In this document: positions 24,439 to 35,296 of the stretch, one piece after another | How the letters are laid out: every line of letters starts with the position of its first letter | Numbering within the stretch: the stretch's first letter is position 1 | Assembly (NCBI GenBank): GCA_018907035.1 | Contig: JACCIC010000211.1 | Span: forward strand, 579,501-643,500 | Direction: 5' to 3' | DNA length: 64,000 nucleotides | Origin: Sycobia sp. Sy_11 | Taxonomy: Eukaryota; Arthropoda; Insecta; Hymenoptera; Epichrysomallidae | Notes under the pieces: generated by a model | What the model saw: the letters and a program-made list of their open reading frames with translations, nothing else | The model's database searches: none | Told to the model about the DNA's origin: nothing | Program-made: the position numbers and the translations under genes

Positions 24439-24861
24439 ATAACATTCTCGAATCCTGTTTCGCTGTTTGCGGGTATTAAGCTCACTATCGCTCAGGAATT
24501 TCGCGCATACAATAAAGCATTCGAGCGTGGAATTTTGCCAAACGTAGTTTTACGTATAGAGCGTCCTTTTACTAGATTACTCCCTTTATTTCAACATTTC
24601 AACTCCATCGTTAAAAAAGTGTATGCTGTCGTCCTATGTGTTGGCGATTTTATCAGGAATCCACGAATTTTTAACATTATTCAAGATCTCGTTAGAAATC
24701 TTCTACAGAATAACAATACGTTCTCATTAATCTTTGAAGTTTTTTTTGATCAGTTTATATTAAGTAATAAAAAGTCCGAGTGGAAAAATCAATGTTTAAA
24801 AAATTTTATCCTATCTGCATTGATATCTAGTTCTTCAGGGATGCGTAGCAAGCCATCTTAA
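24439..24861 (+). other. 141-codon open frame in AT-rich DNA, unassigned
   Basis: A stop-free plus-strand frame from after a TAA at 24436 to a TAA at 24859-24861. It is not built on any microsatellite, unlike most long frames here. It has no internal ATG until near its end, so as a gene it would have to be an internal or terminal exon; an acceptor-like CTATCGCTCAG ends at 24495. The translation is mixed and protein-like (for example VYAVVLCVGDFIRNPRIFNI) but matches no family I recognise. A run this long in AT-rich DNA is uncommon but not impossible across 64 kb and six frames. It could also be an eroded mobile-element fragment. Confidence 0.2.
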
Positions 24862-25640
24862 TGTTAATATTAGTAAGAGTGAGCGTTCTACTTAAACTGT
24901 AACTGTTAAACAATTCATGGGGTTTAGTTTACGAGTAGAGCATTCAAATAGATCTAAAATTAAGTATCGAATAAAAAGTATAGACAAAATTCGTTATTGT
25001 AATTCCTAATTCCTCATATAATTCAAGACTATGTCTCGGTAAGGTATATAACGTCAAAAGGTATCTACGGAGGTGGATAAGCAGGAGACTAGGCAATAAG
25101 TAAGAATAGGGGAAGAATGTGAAAAAAATTCAAGTGAATATGATCCTCGATCAGGTGAAAAATCTCGTGATCGAAGATTTTTCACCTGATTTTCGTCCAA
25201 AATCTTGAGCTCGCCTCTTTTCAACTCATCTAGACATCGGGAATGATTTTACAGTTGAGAGACATGACAAAAATTTGAAGCCTCCGTACGACTATTCAGC
25301 TCGAAAGTGTAATTGCAAACAGGGTTTAGTGCTTGTTTTGACAAAGAATGCTCCATATGTATATATATACATCGCAGATATTTTGTAAAACCCAAAGAAA
25401 TAGTCGAGATTACTGTCTGCAATTGTACGCGCAATTTTATAATGCTGGTCAAATGCAGAAATCGTAGCTTTATACTGATTTTCTAAAATCGAGCAAAAAC
25501 TCGCCGTATTTTTCAATAATTAGACGGTGCAAAGTTCAAGACGAGCTTGAAAAACTGCTTACGCTCGTTTGAGATCGATTATTGGAATTGTGACACGAAA
25601 ACATAAGGATAAAGTGTCCGAGCATTTTGAAATCGGGCCA
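24862..25640. other. AT-rich stretch containing a perfect hairpin
   Basis: AT-rich; holds the inverted repeat at 25150-25190. Overlapping minus-strand frames of about 70 codons (25249-25516) are not supported. Confidence 0.55.
25150..25190. repeat. perfect inverted repeat, 16-bp stem, 9-nt loop
   Basis: ATCAGGTGAAAAATCT at 25150-25165 is followed by a 9-nt loop and its exact reverse complement at 25175-25190. The loop contains GATCGA and the outer flank GATCCTCG resembles it. The stem is too short for an ordinary pre-miRNA. Perfect pairing in non-repetitive sequence suggests a recent or constrained structure. Confidence 0.95.
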
Positions 25641-25695
25641 CTATTATTATAGATTAAATGAAAACTCACCCGCAATTGTTGCACGTGCCTCCGCC

Positions 25696-25715
25696 TTCTC
25701 TCTCTGTCTCTCACT

Positions 25716-25748
<33 letters not shown>

Positions 25749-25749
25749 C
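25696..25749. repeat. (CT)n tract, imperfect
   Basis: CT-rich pyrimidine tract with GTC and ACT interruptions. Confidence 0.9.
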
Positions 25750-26109
25750 CTATGCCTCGCATCAGAATAGAGCTCGGCGCTCTCCGAAAACGCAGCGCCC
25801 TATCTCCGGCTTGGATCGAGGCAAGCGCGCTTTTTCGCCCGCACAGCGGTATGAATAGCCGATGGAGAGGACCTTTGCGGCGCCCGTCGTCTTTGCGAGG
25901 CGCGTGCGAGCTAAGCCGAGATAGCCGGTTGAAAGGGGCGGATGGGATGGGGGAGCAGAGGGTTACGGGCCATCGAGCATGTGCGCACATATAAGCACTC
26001 GCGCGTATGACAGCAGGAGTGCAGCGAGTCCGCTCCTGCCGTGCCACCCGAGGGATTCGCGTTTCATTTCGAGTTCGCCTCTTTTTTTCTCCCTCTCCCT
26101 CCTCGCCCC

Positions 26110-26162
26110 CACTCACTCACTCACTCACTCACTCACTCTCTCTCTCTCTCTCTATCTCTCCC
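26110..26162. repeat. (CACT)n followed by (CT)n
   Basis: About six CACT tetranucleotides pass into a CT run, suggesting one repeat arose by slippage from the other. Confidence 0.9.
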
Positions 26163-26590
26163 TCTTTACCATTCTCTTACGGACTCCCGCACAATGGACA
26201 TCGGTAAAAGTGCGCGCACATAAGAAATAAAAGGGAGAATCGCTGAAGAACGCGTGAGGGGGGGGGGGCGAGAAAGAGAGCAGTGCAACGAGAGCAGGAG
26301 AAGAAGCATAAACCGTGAGCCCGATGCTCGGTAAAAGTTAGTTGCAGTATAGGGCCGATGGCGCGGCTTAGCTGCGCCTATTGCTTCGAGGCCGAGGGTT
26401 GGCTCGCTGCGGGCTTTTTGCGCGGGGCAAAACAGCAGCATCTCGAAGGAAGGACGGGGAAGGGGGACCATAAGGGCGGCTTCCAGCAAAGAGGGGTTGC
26501 ATTATGCACCGGCCGTTTGAAGTCCCATTATCTCCCTCTCCTCTTGCTTTATCTACATCCATACGGGGCCGGGTGCTAAAATCGAGAGCC

Positions 26591-26618
26591 AGAGAGCGAG
26601 AGAGAGAGAGAGAAAGAG
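26591..26618. repeat. (GA)n tract
   Basis: GA run of about 25 bp, inverted relative to the CT tracts upstream. Confidence 0.85.
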
Positions 26619-26890
26619 GGGCGAGGAGAGCCTTGCGGTTTCGCGCGTATATTATACGCGACTTACCCCCCTACCCCCCCCCCCGCGCCCTTTATTCCGC
26701 GTCCATTGTCTTTGCGGGCGGTGCAAACAAGTGCGTTTCGCGCTCTAATGCGTTTCTCCTTCTGATCTCGTCTTGGCGCTGTTCGGATCGACACCGCCTT
26801 AATCTGCTCGCTTGGCACGGGCTGAACGCTGGGATGACGGAACGGCCATCGTTACCAGCGAATTGTCAATTTTCACGCGAATTATAGCAT

Positions 26891-28730
26891 CTTTTAAGTA
26901 TGCGGTGTAAAATTTTTCATGCCACATCGTTGAATTAACTAAATTGGCAGAACGACAAGCTAAACTGGACACTGTCAGTGTCATTGCATTAGATATGGAT
27001 AATTTTAAAATAATGTTTCTTTACGAATCGTGTCAATTTGCTTAGAAAAATGAACTTGTCAAGATATATTTAATTCGTGAACAGGTCTAGAATGTCATCG
27101 ATAACGGATTGCACCAGTTTATACTTTTCATGCGAAGCGTCGATTTTTTCAATTCATCGTCTATGGCCGATTAATCGTCTAATTGAGCCTAAAATGAAGA
27201 ATCATTAAGACCAGTTTTAATGCAGTGCTAATTGATTAAAATATTTTTAACAAAGCTCAGTTGTGCTTTAAATATTGTATTTGGACGGATAATTCTATCA
27301 AATCCGCCTGAGGCATGTAGATTATATCTGTAAAGATACAATGATTCATTGAGCTCATCTATTGAACACTGATATCTATTTTTAATTTTTAGGACTAATT
27401 CTTCCATATAATGTCTAATTTTTAGGGTCGATTGACGGATTAAACCAGCGTTAAAGATACAATTCTTTAAGTTAGTTGTATATGAACACCTCTTGTTGTA
27501 CATACCGTTTGTTGTATTGAAAATAAAATTATTGGTAAATTATAAACTAACAAATATTAATAAAGTATAATAAACAAATTTTAGATAATAAATTTCTATC
27601 TATGGTGTTCATCTCCTCCTTAGACGTCTGCTGGACTCATCAGTAGGACGATAGCTGACCAATTCGCAGACGTACAGAGGAAGATAAATATTTTCATTAT
27701 TTATATCATAAGGAAGGTGATTATACTTGTAAATAAAAATTAAATTCGAAAGATGATAAATATTATTATTTGCAGTTTAAATGATGACATGTGATAAAGC
27801 AGGATTATTAGAGTTCAGAAACGACTTTTTCTGGTCATCACCATAAGCACAACAAACTTATGGTGATTTTTATGCATCTCGATGCATCCAGCTATGCCTA
27901 AACTGAACTGCTTGGTTGAGACGTTTATTGTCGCAGTGGCAAAGATCTGTTAATGCTGGCGAAGAAGTGAAGTCTACGAAATTCCGGGCAGCTTATGCGA
28001 CCGAAAATCGTATTTTCGCTGGTATGTCTTCAAACTATACGATTTCATAGATCATTGCAATACAAACTCAGTAATATATTTGTTTTTTACATAGTATGGC
28101 TTTAGGTTCGTTAAGATACAAGTTAATAAGTAATTTCTCTTGGCATTCTTAGTTAATTTCTTAATTTTTGAATAGTTTACCCTTTAATTTTTCGAATTTG
28201 TTGCTTCTTTGAAGAAAAATACGAAACGTAATTTAATTTATCTGTATTTTTGTTGTTAAAAAAATGCTTATTTCTTTTGTTAAGCCAAATTTGGATACTA
28301 TGTATATATATAATCTTTTTGTTCTAGGTAAGGTGAATCCTTATTTAATCCAACTTAAGTTTGTCTATTTTCCTGGAATCCAATGCTGAAACTAATACTT
28401 CGCATAAAAACTTATGCAGTATATTCAATTGACTAAAGGAAATTAAATCCTCCCTGAATCAAATAATTACCTTCGAAACATGATTCAAATACGTCAGGCA
28501 TGACAATGCGTCGTGTTTTGATGCCTTATTTTGTAATATTAATAACATTTTTTAATTCAGCAAAATACTATAAAACACAATTCATTCGTATGAAGAAAGC
28601 AAACAATGTGTTTTCCATCCGCATTTACATAGGTATTTCAGACAATCATAGGCACTATAATACGGGCATACATGTACTCAGAAACCTACTGTTGCTGATG
28701 AGTACGATCTCGCTACTTACGCTCTCATCG
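26891..28730. other. AT-rich stretch
   Basis: AT-rich. It holds the structured element at 27482-27673. Two ATG-started frames have no recognisable domain: 27228-27503 minus (91 codons) and 28500-28799 plus (99 codons, with two hydrophobic segments). Random AT-rich DNA readily yields hydrophobic frames of this size. Confidence 0.5.
27482..27673 (-). repeat. nested inverted repeats with a CTGATGAG core on the minus strand
   Basis: ACGTCTGC (27624-27631) and GCAGACGT (27666-27673) form a perfect 8-bp stem. Read on the minus strand, the enclosed loop contains CTACTGATGAGTCC, the strand motif of hammerhead ribozymes. Beyond it ATGAACACC (27482-27490) and GGTGTTCAT (27604-27612) form a second 9-bp inverted pair. 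The required second hammerhead core (GAAA in the right place) is not visible, so catalysis is not supported as it stands. Hammerheads of this general kind occur in terminal repeats of Penelope-like retroelements, so a decayed element end is one explanation. Confidence 0.3.
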
Positions 28731-28759
28731 CGACTTATGCACGCATTCCACGACTTTCG

Positions 28760-29071
28760 CACTCTATATATAAATAAATACAACTCTCGGCGCGTATAAT
28801 TAATGCTCCCCACGGTCCGAAAGGAGGCAGACAGGCAGGCAGGTGGGCAGGCGGGCAGACGCAGTGCAACCGACGTAGAAGAAAAGTAATATACAATTGC
28901 CGCGTCGGCGAAGTCCCATCGACGCCGCGACGCGAGGGAGTCGTCCGTTCGCCGGGAGTGCCGCCGATAAAATATCGCCGCAATTAATAAATTTCCATTG
29001 GAAAAGCCGGACTATCTCGCGCGCGCATCTGCCGCGGCACCGCTCGCTCATCCGTCCGGCTCCTTCATGAC
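28760..29071 (+). promoter_or_regulatory. possible TATA promoter with short first exon
   Basis: CTATATATAAATAAATAC near 28761-28778 resembles a TATA element and stands at the entry to the GC island. About 290 bp on, ATGACAA is followed directly by GTAAGTAAGC, a donor match, near 29067-29072. A 5' untranslated exon ending two codons into a reading frame is conceivable. No initiator motif is clear and the initiation context is weak, so this is a lead only. Confidence 0.15.
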
Positions 29072-29355
29072 AAGTAAGTAAGCGCCCACCGCCCCCCCCC
29101 CTCCTGCTTCGGACTCCACGCGTCCTTTCTCTCTCCGCGGCTCGAGAGTGGGGAGGGGGGGAGGACCCTTTGTAGTCCTAATAAATAACTCCATCAGGCG
29201 CGCAAGGCGGGAAAATCTCATAACCCGACTAATTCCTCGCGGCGCGCGTCGCGAGCGCCCGAGGCGTGTAATGTTTATGATGCACGGCATAATTACGACG
29301 ATAATTCAGCCGAGGGTGAGAGAACAAAGCCTGGAAGATGGAGACTCGCGCAGCG

Positions 29356-29357
<2 letters not shown>

Positions 29358-29396
<39 letters not shown>
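29358..29396. repeat. (GA)n tract
   Basis: GA run of about 39 bp. Confidence 0.95.
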
Positions 29397-29398
<2 letters not shown>

Positions 29399-29617
29399 AC
29401 GAGAGAGCGAGAAAGTATACGGGGTGAAAGAGAGACTAGAAAAGGAGCGAGAGATCGCGCAAGGTGTCCCCTCGAGAGGGAGGGAGACAGAAAGAGAGAT
29501 AAAGCCTTCCTAATGCCCTTGCATTATTTCCGTACTAAAAGGCGAGCTCTTCTCCACGTCCCTCATCCTCCTTCCCACACCCTCGCCAAGTTCCACCTGT
29601 TTTCGCGCGAGCCGCCA

Positions 29618-29678
<61 letters not shown>
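29618..29678. repeat. (CT)n tract
   Basis: CT run of about 60 bp with one TTT interruption, inverted relative to the GA tract 220 bp upstream. Confidence 0.95.
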
Positions 29679-29679
<1 letters not shown>

Positions 29680-30480
29680 AGCTTAAATAAAATGTTTGGT
29701 ATTAAGCGCGAACAAGCGAGAGGAGACCGTGAGGGACGGAGAGCGGGTGGGGCGCCCTCGCCCCTCCTCGCGTCGCCGGTAACGCGCGGCGCTCCGTGCC
29801 GGGCGTGATTAAGAGACGCAAATGGAGTTACATTAGCCCCACCCTCGCGACCGGCGCCTCCTCGCGCTCGCTCATCGGGCCCGGTCGCTCGCTTTTTCCT
29901 CCCTTTTACGCCCGGCGCAGCGAGCGCGTCGACGGGAATTACGGTGGCGCGCGTGCGTTCGCCCGCGGGCGTGGATATCTAACAAGGCGCGGAGGTCGGC
30001 GGCGGGGCGGGGCAGCGGGGCAGGAGGACCGGTCGAGAGGATTGCTTTGTGTATGTCCGAGCCGGCCGTGGTCCGACTATGTATAATTAGCGCGAGCCGC
30101 GAGACGGGTTGGGGGGGGGGGGTTGGGTGGAGAGTTCAGGACTCCGGCTGCAAAAAGGTGTCGGCAACCGAGTCTGACGAATAGTCGTTCGCGCTCTCGC
30201 TGGTCTCGGCGGGTGGGCTCGAGAAAACGACGTCGCTCTAATTATGCGAGAGGACTCGTGGGGCTGGACGGGGGGGGGGAGGGGCAGCGGCCGAGGTGCG
30301 AAACATCAAGGGATCGCGCCTTTGCAATGAACGGGTGCGGGAACTTTTCAGGGTTACGCTCTGCCTCGGGTAAACAATGGAGATGGATGAGCGATTGGGG
30401 GGGGGGCAGAGGGGGTGGCGGACGAGGGAAAGCCTACGAGATTGTAAAGCCTTCATTTGTCTTAGGTTCTTTATAGAACG

Positions 30481-31130
30481 TACAAAAAATGGGGAAATTG
30501 TTAGTGGTTTGATTTAAAAACTTAGAACACTGTATATAGAAGCAACGAATGCGAGTAAATGTCGCGAATATAATATCCGCTTGTTTTTTTTTTATTCTTA
30601 TCTTTACGGGAACATTTCATCGTTAATATACCAGATTAACCGTCTGGCGCGTTTAATCTAAATCTTTCGACAAACACGAAGTGATGGAAAGCAAGAGAAG
30701 ACGCGAACACGTTCGTAAATACAATGCCGGAATTCCATCCCTGCGCGCTCTTTGTACGCGTGTCTCGGCGAAAAATTCAGTTCGCCCGATTATTACCGTA
30801 TGCGCGAACGAATTCGATTATCTTGCGGGCAAATAGAGCGTAACTCGAAAGAGAAACTATTATCCAATTTCGGGGAGGTCTGGTGGGGGAGGGGAGCGAC
30901 GAGCACGCCACTCTCTTCCGAAATTCTGGCCGTAAATTAATTGACCTCATTTTCAAGTAAATGCGTAAAGAGATTCTCGGGCGCTTAATTGGATGGAAAT
31001 CGAAAGAAAACTAGAGTCCCCCCATCGGTGTTTTTGTTAAATATGCGTAGATTAATCTGTCGCCCGTTAATGGAACCTAGAATTTTACGCGCTTGGATTA
31101 ATTGGCTTCATTAAAATTGCGCTTGTGAAG
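30481..31130. other. moderate-GC stretch
   Basis: Transitional composition with a T run near 30584-30593. The plus frame 30752-30940 is short and unassigned. Nothing supportable. Confidence 0.55.
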
Positions 31131-31548
31131 AATTTCTGAGTATAAATAATAATTTAAATTTGATAAACATAATTATATTAGCATTCTTGAAAGAAGAATG
31201 TCTAACGGATATTAAAAAAACAGATATAAACAAAACGAAAGTTTTGATCCCATAAGAAAAACCATTATAAAAGCGATACTAATATTCCATCCGCTCTTAT
31301 ACATTGCAGGGAATTTGTTATTTGTGAACGACAAAATTTCAGCTCCACCTAGCGACTTCACTGTGTATTACTAGTAATATTTCAAATGTAGTGTAATTGA
31401 AATGGTCCATTTTTAATGTTTAAGTAATATTACTCAATATGTTTCAGCAATATATCATTATTTATTACTGCATTTGTAATAATTAAAATATATGTTACGA
31501 CAACGTTATAACTGAAATGATAGCAAAGCCAACACTTGATATATATAC

Positions 31549-31551
<3 letters not shown>

Positions 31552-31605
<54 letters not shown>
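31552..31605. repeat. (TA)n microsatellite
   Basis: Perfect TA run of about 54 bp. Confidence 0.95.
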
Positions 31606-31610
<5 letters not shown>

Positions 31611-32235
31611 CCCCTCACATTAATCTGAAAAATCATAAAAGACAATATTTGAATGTTGTTTATTTGAAGGTATCTTAACATTATCAACATAATTTTTAAA
31701 ATATAACAAATAGAATTTTTTAAGCAGAACTTAAAATTATCCATCTAAATATTATTTTGTAATATTATATGTAATGAATGTGGACAAATTGTCTACTTAA
31801 AATTTCGACTAAAGTCTTGATTGCGTAATTTCTACGGAATCGTCTCTTTTTTCGTATTTATTCGTTTATTTATCCGTTTTGTTTAATATATAATATGCAA
31901 TATCAAGTCATTGTGAAATACATTCTTAGTTTTGAAAGACAAAAATTGTCATAAGTATTTTTTAATCTAAAATAAATATCTTGATTTATAAGTTGTAATC
32001 AATATAATTGCAAAACAATTAGAGTTCTTAATCTTTATATATTCATAAATTACTTAGTGAGCAGCGCGAAAAAACTGCTGTCGAAATTTTGTACTAAATA
32101 AAGAATATGCTATCCATTATGACGCATCCCTTCGTTCAATCACTTCATAGGCAACGAAAATGAGTGTAAATATCAAGACCATTGTGCTTTCTTTGATTCG
32201 AACGGTATGATTCAATATCATTATACATTCTTCGG

Positions 32236-32236
<1 letters not shown>

Positions 32237-32302
<66 letters not shown>
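32237..32302. repeat. (TA)n microsatellite with one phase break
   Basis: About 66 bp of TA with a single AATAT phase shift, which fits one slippage or indel event in an older perfect array. Confidence 0.95.
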
Positions 32303-32303
<1 letters not shown>

Positions 32304-32918
32304 CTGGGAATTAAAAATACCAATAGAAATGTTCTACGTTACTTAGGTCGTCATCATCAAATAGATATTTTCATCGCGATAATGTTTCGGTATATTCCTT
32401 ACATTTAGTGCACAATTTCCTTTCGGCGGATCACCAGATTTCCAGTCCGAACGGCCCAATGTGAGAAATGGGAGAATGTTTCGACCGGAATGCGAACATT
32501 TATACGATAATAATTACTTATAATTTGGGTATCATTTTTATAAAAAAAGGACTTGATTAATTAAATTTCTATTAATACAAATATTCGTAAGTTTAGTTTA
32601 CATCAGTCAAAATAAGTACAATTGAATTTTAAGATAGGCATAGGTATACAACATGCACATATATTTCATTAGTTATATATAATTTACAATTATACTTTTA
32701 CAGTTGAAAGTGTATATCATTATTTTTGTTATCAATGTGGTATAGTACTATGCAGAGCTATTATTATAAAAGTATTTTTAGAGTCACGCAAGATCCGATA
32801 ATAAAGTATATTAAAAGAAATAAATAGAAAATGGAATTTTTCCTCAAATACCTGTCCGACAAAAATTCAACCAGCCCCCTCTAATAAGGTTAATAGAAAA
32901 TGATACGAACATATATAA

Positions 32919-33113
32919 TTATTTGAAGAATTCGGCAAAAATCAACTGAGGCATATAGCCATCGCCTCGTAAATTCCAAAGAGCCGTCGAACCGAGACCG
33001 CTTCGACTGTCTGGAATATGCAACGCGGCCCCAAACTCGTCCCAAAAAGTCAACTTATTGAAAATCGACACGCGCACACGTATCCGTGTAAACATCGACC
33101 ATTCTCGAAAAAG
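32919..33113 (-). other. possible minus-strand terminal exon, unassigned
   Basis: On the minus strand a pyrimidine-rich run (33115-33150) ends in TTTTTCGAG, which could serve as a 3' splice site, although AG is preceded by G rather than C. It is followed by an open frame to a TAA at 32919. The last 45 codons are of even composition (for example WDEFGAALHIPDSRSGLGST) and raise local GC above the AT-rich left flank. No AATAAA is seen close downstream. The family is unknown; chance openness is possible. Confidence 0.2.
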
Positions 33114-33497
33114 AAACAAAACAAAAAAAAAAAAATAATAAAAAAAGATCATTTACAAACTCCCCTCTAGATTCCCGCGGCGGGGGAAAAATTTCGCCCG
33201 CTCCCTTTGCCGCGTTCAAACTACAAAATCAACAGATATTCAGTGCGCGGCGGACATTTGCAGGTGTGGGTGACGTGAAAAGGGAGCGGGGGGAGGAGGG
33301 AGGGAGCGGCCGGTTGTACGCCGTGCCACGGCACAGGTATTTTGCTCGGTCGAGCGAGCGAACTCCGCGAGCGCACCGATGAAATTGCGCTGCTGCGCCG
33401 GCCCAGCTATATAGCCCTGGAATCATATCGAGCGCATCGCTGACGCGCCGATATACCCCCGATAAAAGGACAGAGAGAGAATCCTTCGCAAATATAG

Positions 33498-33498
<1 letters not shown>

Positions 33499-33541
<43 letters not shown>
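33499..33541. repeat. (TA)n microsatellite
   Basis: Perfect TA run of about 43 bp. Confidence 0.95.
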
Positions 33542-33549
<8 letters not shown>

Positions 33550-33650
33550 AATGATGTTGTTCGTTATAGCGTACGTGTATACGTGTATCAGAGGTAGTTC
33601 CACTCCTGATCGGAGTACGTATCGCAAGCGCGACCTGATGCGCCACATAT

Positions 33651-33676
33651 TTCTCTCTTTCTCTCTCTCTCCCTCC

Positions 33677-33729
<53 letters not shown>
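33651..33729. repeat. (CT)n tract, imperfect
   Basis: CT-rich pyrimidine tract of about 78 bp with CCC and TTT interruptions. Confidence 0.95.
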
Positions 33730-34052
33730 GCCCCACTCCCTTTCTCTCAACACGAGGTGCCGAAGGATATATATGCTCTGCTTTGCCAAGGGCCACGCCA
33801 TGCGCCGAGGCTGGTGGGAGGGACCCGCTGCGAAAACACTTACGAGCGCTAGACCATACGCGCATACATACAACGGAAATCTATACACGCGCTCACCACT
33901 TGCGATCGTACTCGTCACCCGTACACTATTATACGCATCGCGAAAAGACCGCACACGTGCTCCCCCCATCCCTCCTCCCGCAACTTTAGTTCGCTCAAAG
34001 CATTCATGCGTCTCTGTAGCGAATGAACTATATGCGTACTCCACCTCCAACC

Positions 34053-34079
34053 TTCTCTCTCTCTCTCTCTCTCTCTCTG
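34053..34079. repeat. (CT)n tract
   Basis: CT run of about 26 bp. Confidence 0.9.
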
Positions 34080-34639
34080 CTCTGCTCTCGACTTTTATTT
34101 TATGCTTTTTTTCCCCTGACCTTTTTTTCCTTTTTCATTCGATCGGCGACGAGGGGCCGTTTTGTCGTCGCACGTCGGTCCGACGGTGCGACTGTTCCGT
34201 TTTTATAACGACCCGGCGGAGTGCCACTGCCGTTTTAATCCGATGACAGTTGGATTGGGAAGGGGGGGGGGGGGTATTTGATATTTTCATTATATTCGCG
34301 CGCCAGGCGGCGATCAAGTGCGCGTTACTAATTTCATCGCCGTGCCCGGCGCGTTCGGACCCGTTCAGAGCACAATACGTGCACGCACTCGGCACGCACG
34401 TAAATAATATATAACATGTACGGATTCGCGCCGCCATTGCCTTTCTGTCCTGAAAATTGGGATTCTTACCGAGATCGAGTCGAAGCAATTTTCCAGTCGT
34501 GATGCTAGGCACGGGCTGACGTATATAAGTCTAATTTTTCTTTTTTGTCGCAGGGGATTGAAATCAATTTAGCGACAATGATAAATATAATACAGAAACT
34601 GCGTGGCCGTCGCACGCATTCGTTCCTTCTCGTTTTTAT

Positions 34640-34658
34640 TTCTCTCTCACTTCCTCTC

Positions 34659-34710
<52 letters not shown>

Positions 34711-34729
34711 GCTCTCGCTCTATCTCTCC
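34640..34729. repeat. (CT)n tract, imperfect
   Basis: CT-rich pyrimidine tract of about 90 bp with scattered G, A and CC interruptions. Confidence 0.95.
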
Positions 34730-34976
34730 TCCTCTTTCCCTCGCCAATTCACGGCAATTTTTCACCGATACGTTACGCTCCGGGCGCCGCTGCATTCCTT
34801 TCCACGGAATCATTTATCTCTGCGGAGCTGATGGTGATAGCACATGCAAAAAATCGCTACAAGGACCGAGCGCGCGCTTGCGTCAACGTTCGATTCGCCA
34901 CCGTGCTGCAGATGTTATTCCAAAAATTGGGGGGGGGGCGGAGAGGGTATTTCAATACGGTTCGCAACAGCCGCGT

Positions 34977-34988
<12 letters not shown>

Positions 34989-35044
<56 letters not shown>
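34989..35044. repeat. (AT)n microsatellite
   Basis: Perfect AT run of about 56 bp preceded by ATACATAC. Confidence 0.95.
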
Positions 35045-35048
<4 letters not shown>

Positions 35049-35245
35049 ACAGGCCGAGAGAGTAGAGGCAGAGCTCTGGGTTTGTAGCGTGCCTTGTTTC
35101 GAAAAACATTTTTTTTATCCTCCTTCTTCAGTTATTTTTCTAAAAACTGCACGAGAGAGAATGAAGCCATACCAGGACTTGCCGTCTATGCCAATATACA
35201 GCTTTTTTTTAAAACTTTCTAAAAATATGAACGCGTTGATAAAAG

Positions 35246-35253
35246 TATATATG

Positions 35254-35295
<42 letters not shown>
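35246..35295. repeat. (TA)n with G and C interruptions
   Basis: TA run of about 50 bp; interruptions in the left part form a GTATATATATAC palindrome. Confidence 0.9.

Positions 35296-35296
<1 letters not shown>

Larger units (their letters stand above)
25641..26890. other. GC-rich island without a supported gene
   Basis: CpG-rich block with CT, CACT and GA tracts and a G homopolymer at 26256-26268. Frames on both strands, including a 185-codon minus frame (25559-26116), are Arg/Ser-rich, overlap in antisense and run through the CT tract. No domain recognised. Confidence 0.5.
28731..30480. other. largest GC-rich island, possible promoter-type region
   Basis: About 1.7 kb of GC- and CpG-rich sequence with degenerate GGCA repeats (28825-28858), a C run near 29091-29100, long GA and CT tracts and several G homopolymers (30112-30122, 30270-30279, near 30398-30406). 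Open frames on both strands (29148-29513, 29796-30086 and 30123-30476 plus; 28735-28983 and 29048-29290 minus) are Arg/Gly/Ser-rich, mostly lack ATG and have no domain. I regard the island as regulatory or as untranslated exon sequence. Confidence 0.45.
31131..32900. other. AT-rich stretch with two large TA arrays
   Basis: AT-rich; minus-strand frames at 31430-31744 and 32117-32323 are open only because they run through TA arrays. No gene seen. Confidence 0.6.

Noticed and set aside
25559..26116. 185-codon minus-strand frame
   Set aside because: GC-rich block with Arg-Glu repeats and antisense open frames; no family resemblance.
27228..27503. 91-codon minus-strand ATG frame beside the structured element
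   Set aside because: Considered as a retroelement fragment, but no reverse transcriptase or endonuclease motif is visible.
28500..28799. 99-codon ATG frame with two hydrophobic segments, possible small membrane protein
   Set aside because: AT-rich DNA commonly yields Leu/Ile/Phe-rich frames; no supporting signal.
33229..34050. 273-codon minus-strand frame, longest in the window
   Set aside because: Passes through GA and TA tracts as Arg-Glu and Tyr-Ile repeats, overlaps a plus-strand frame of 231 codons, and has no domain.
34545..35087. 180-codon plus-strand frame after an acceptor-like TTGTCGCAG
   Set aside because: Mostly Leu-Ser from CT repeats and Tyr-Ile from TA; no donor and no non-repeat core of useful length.
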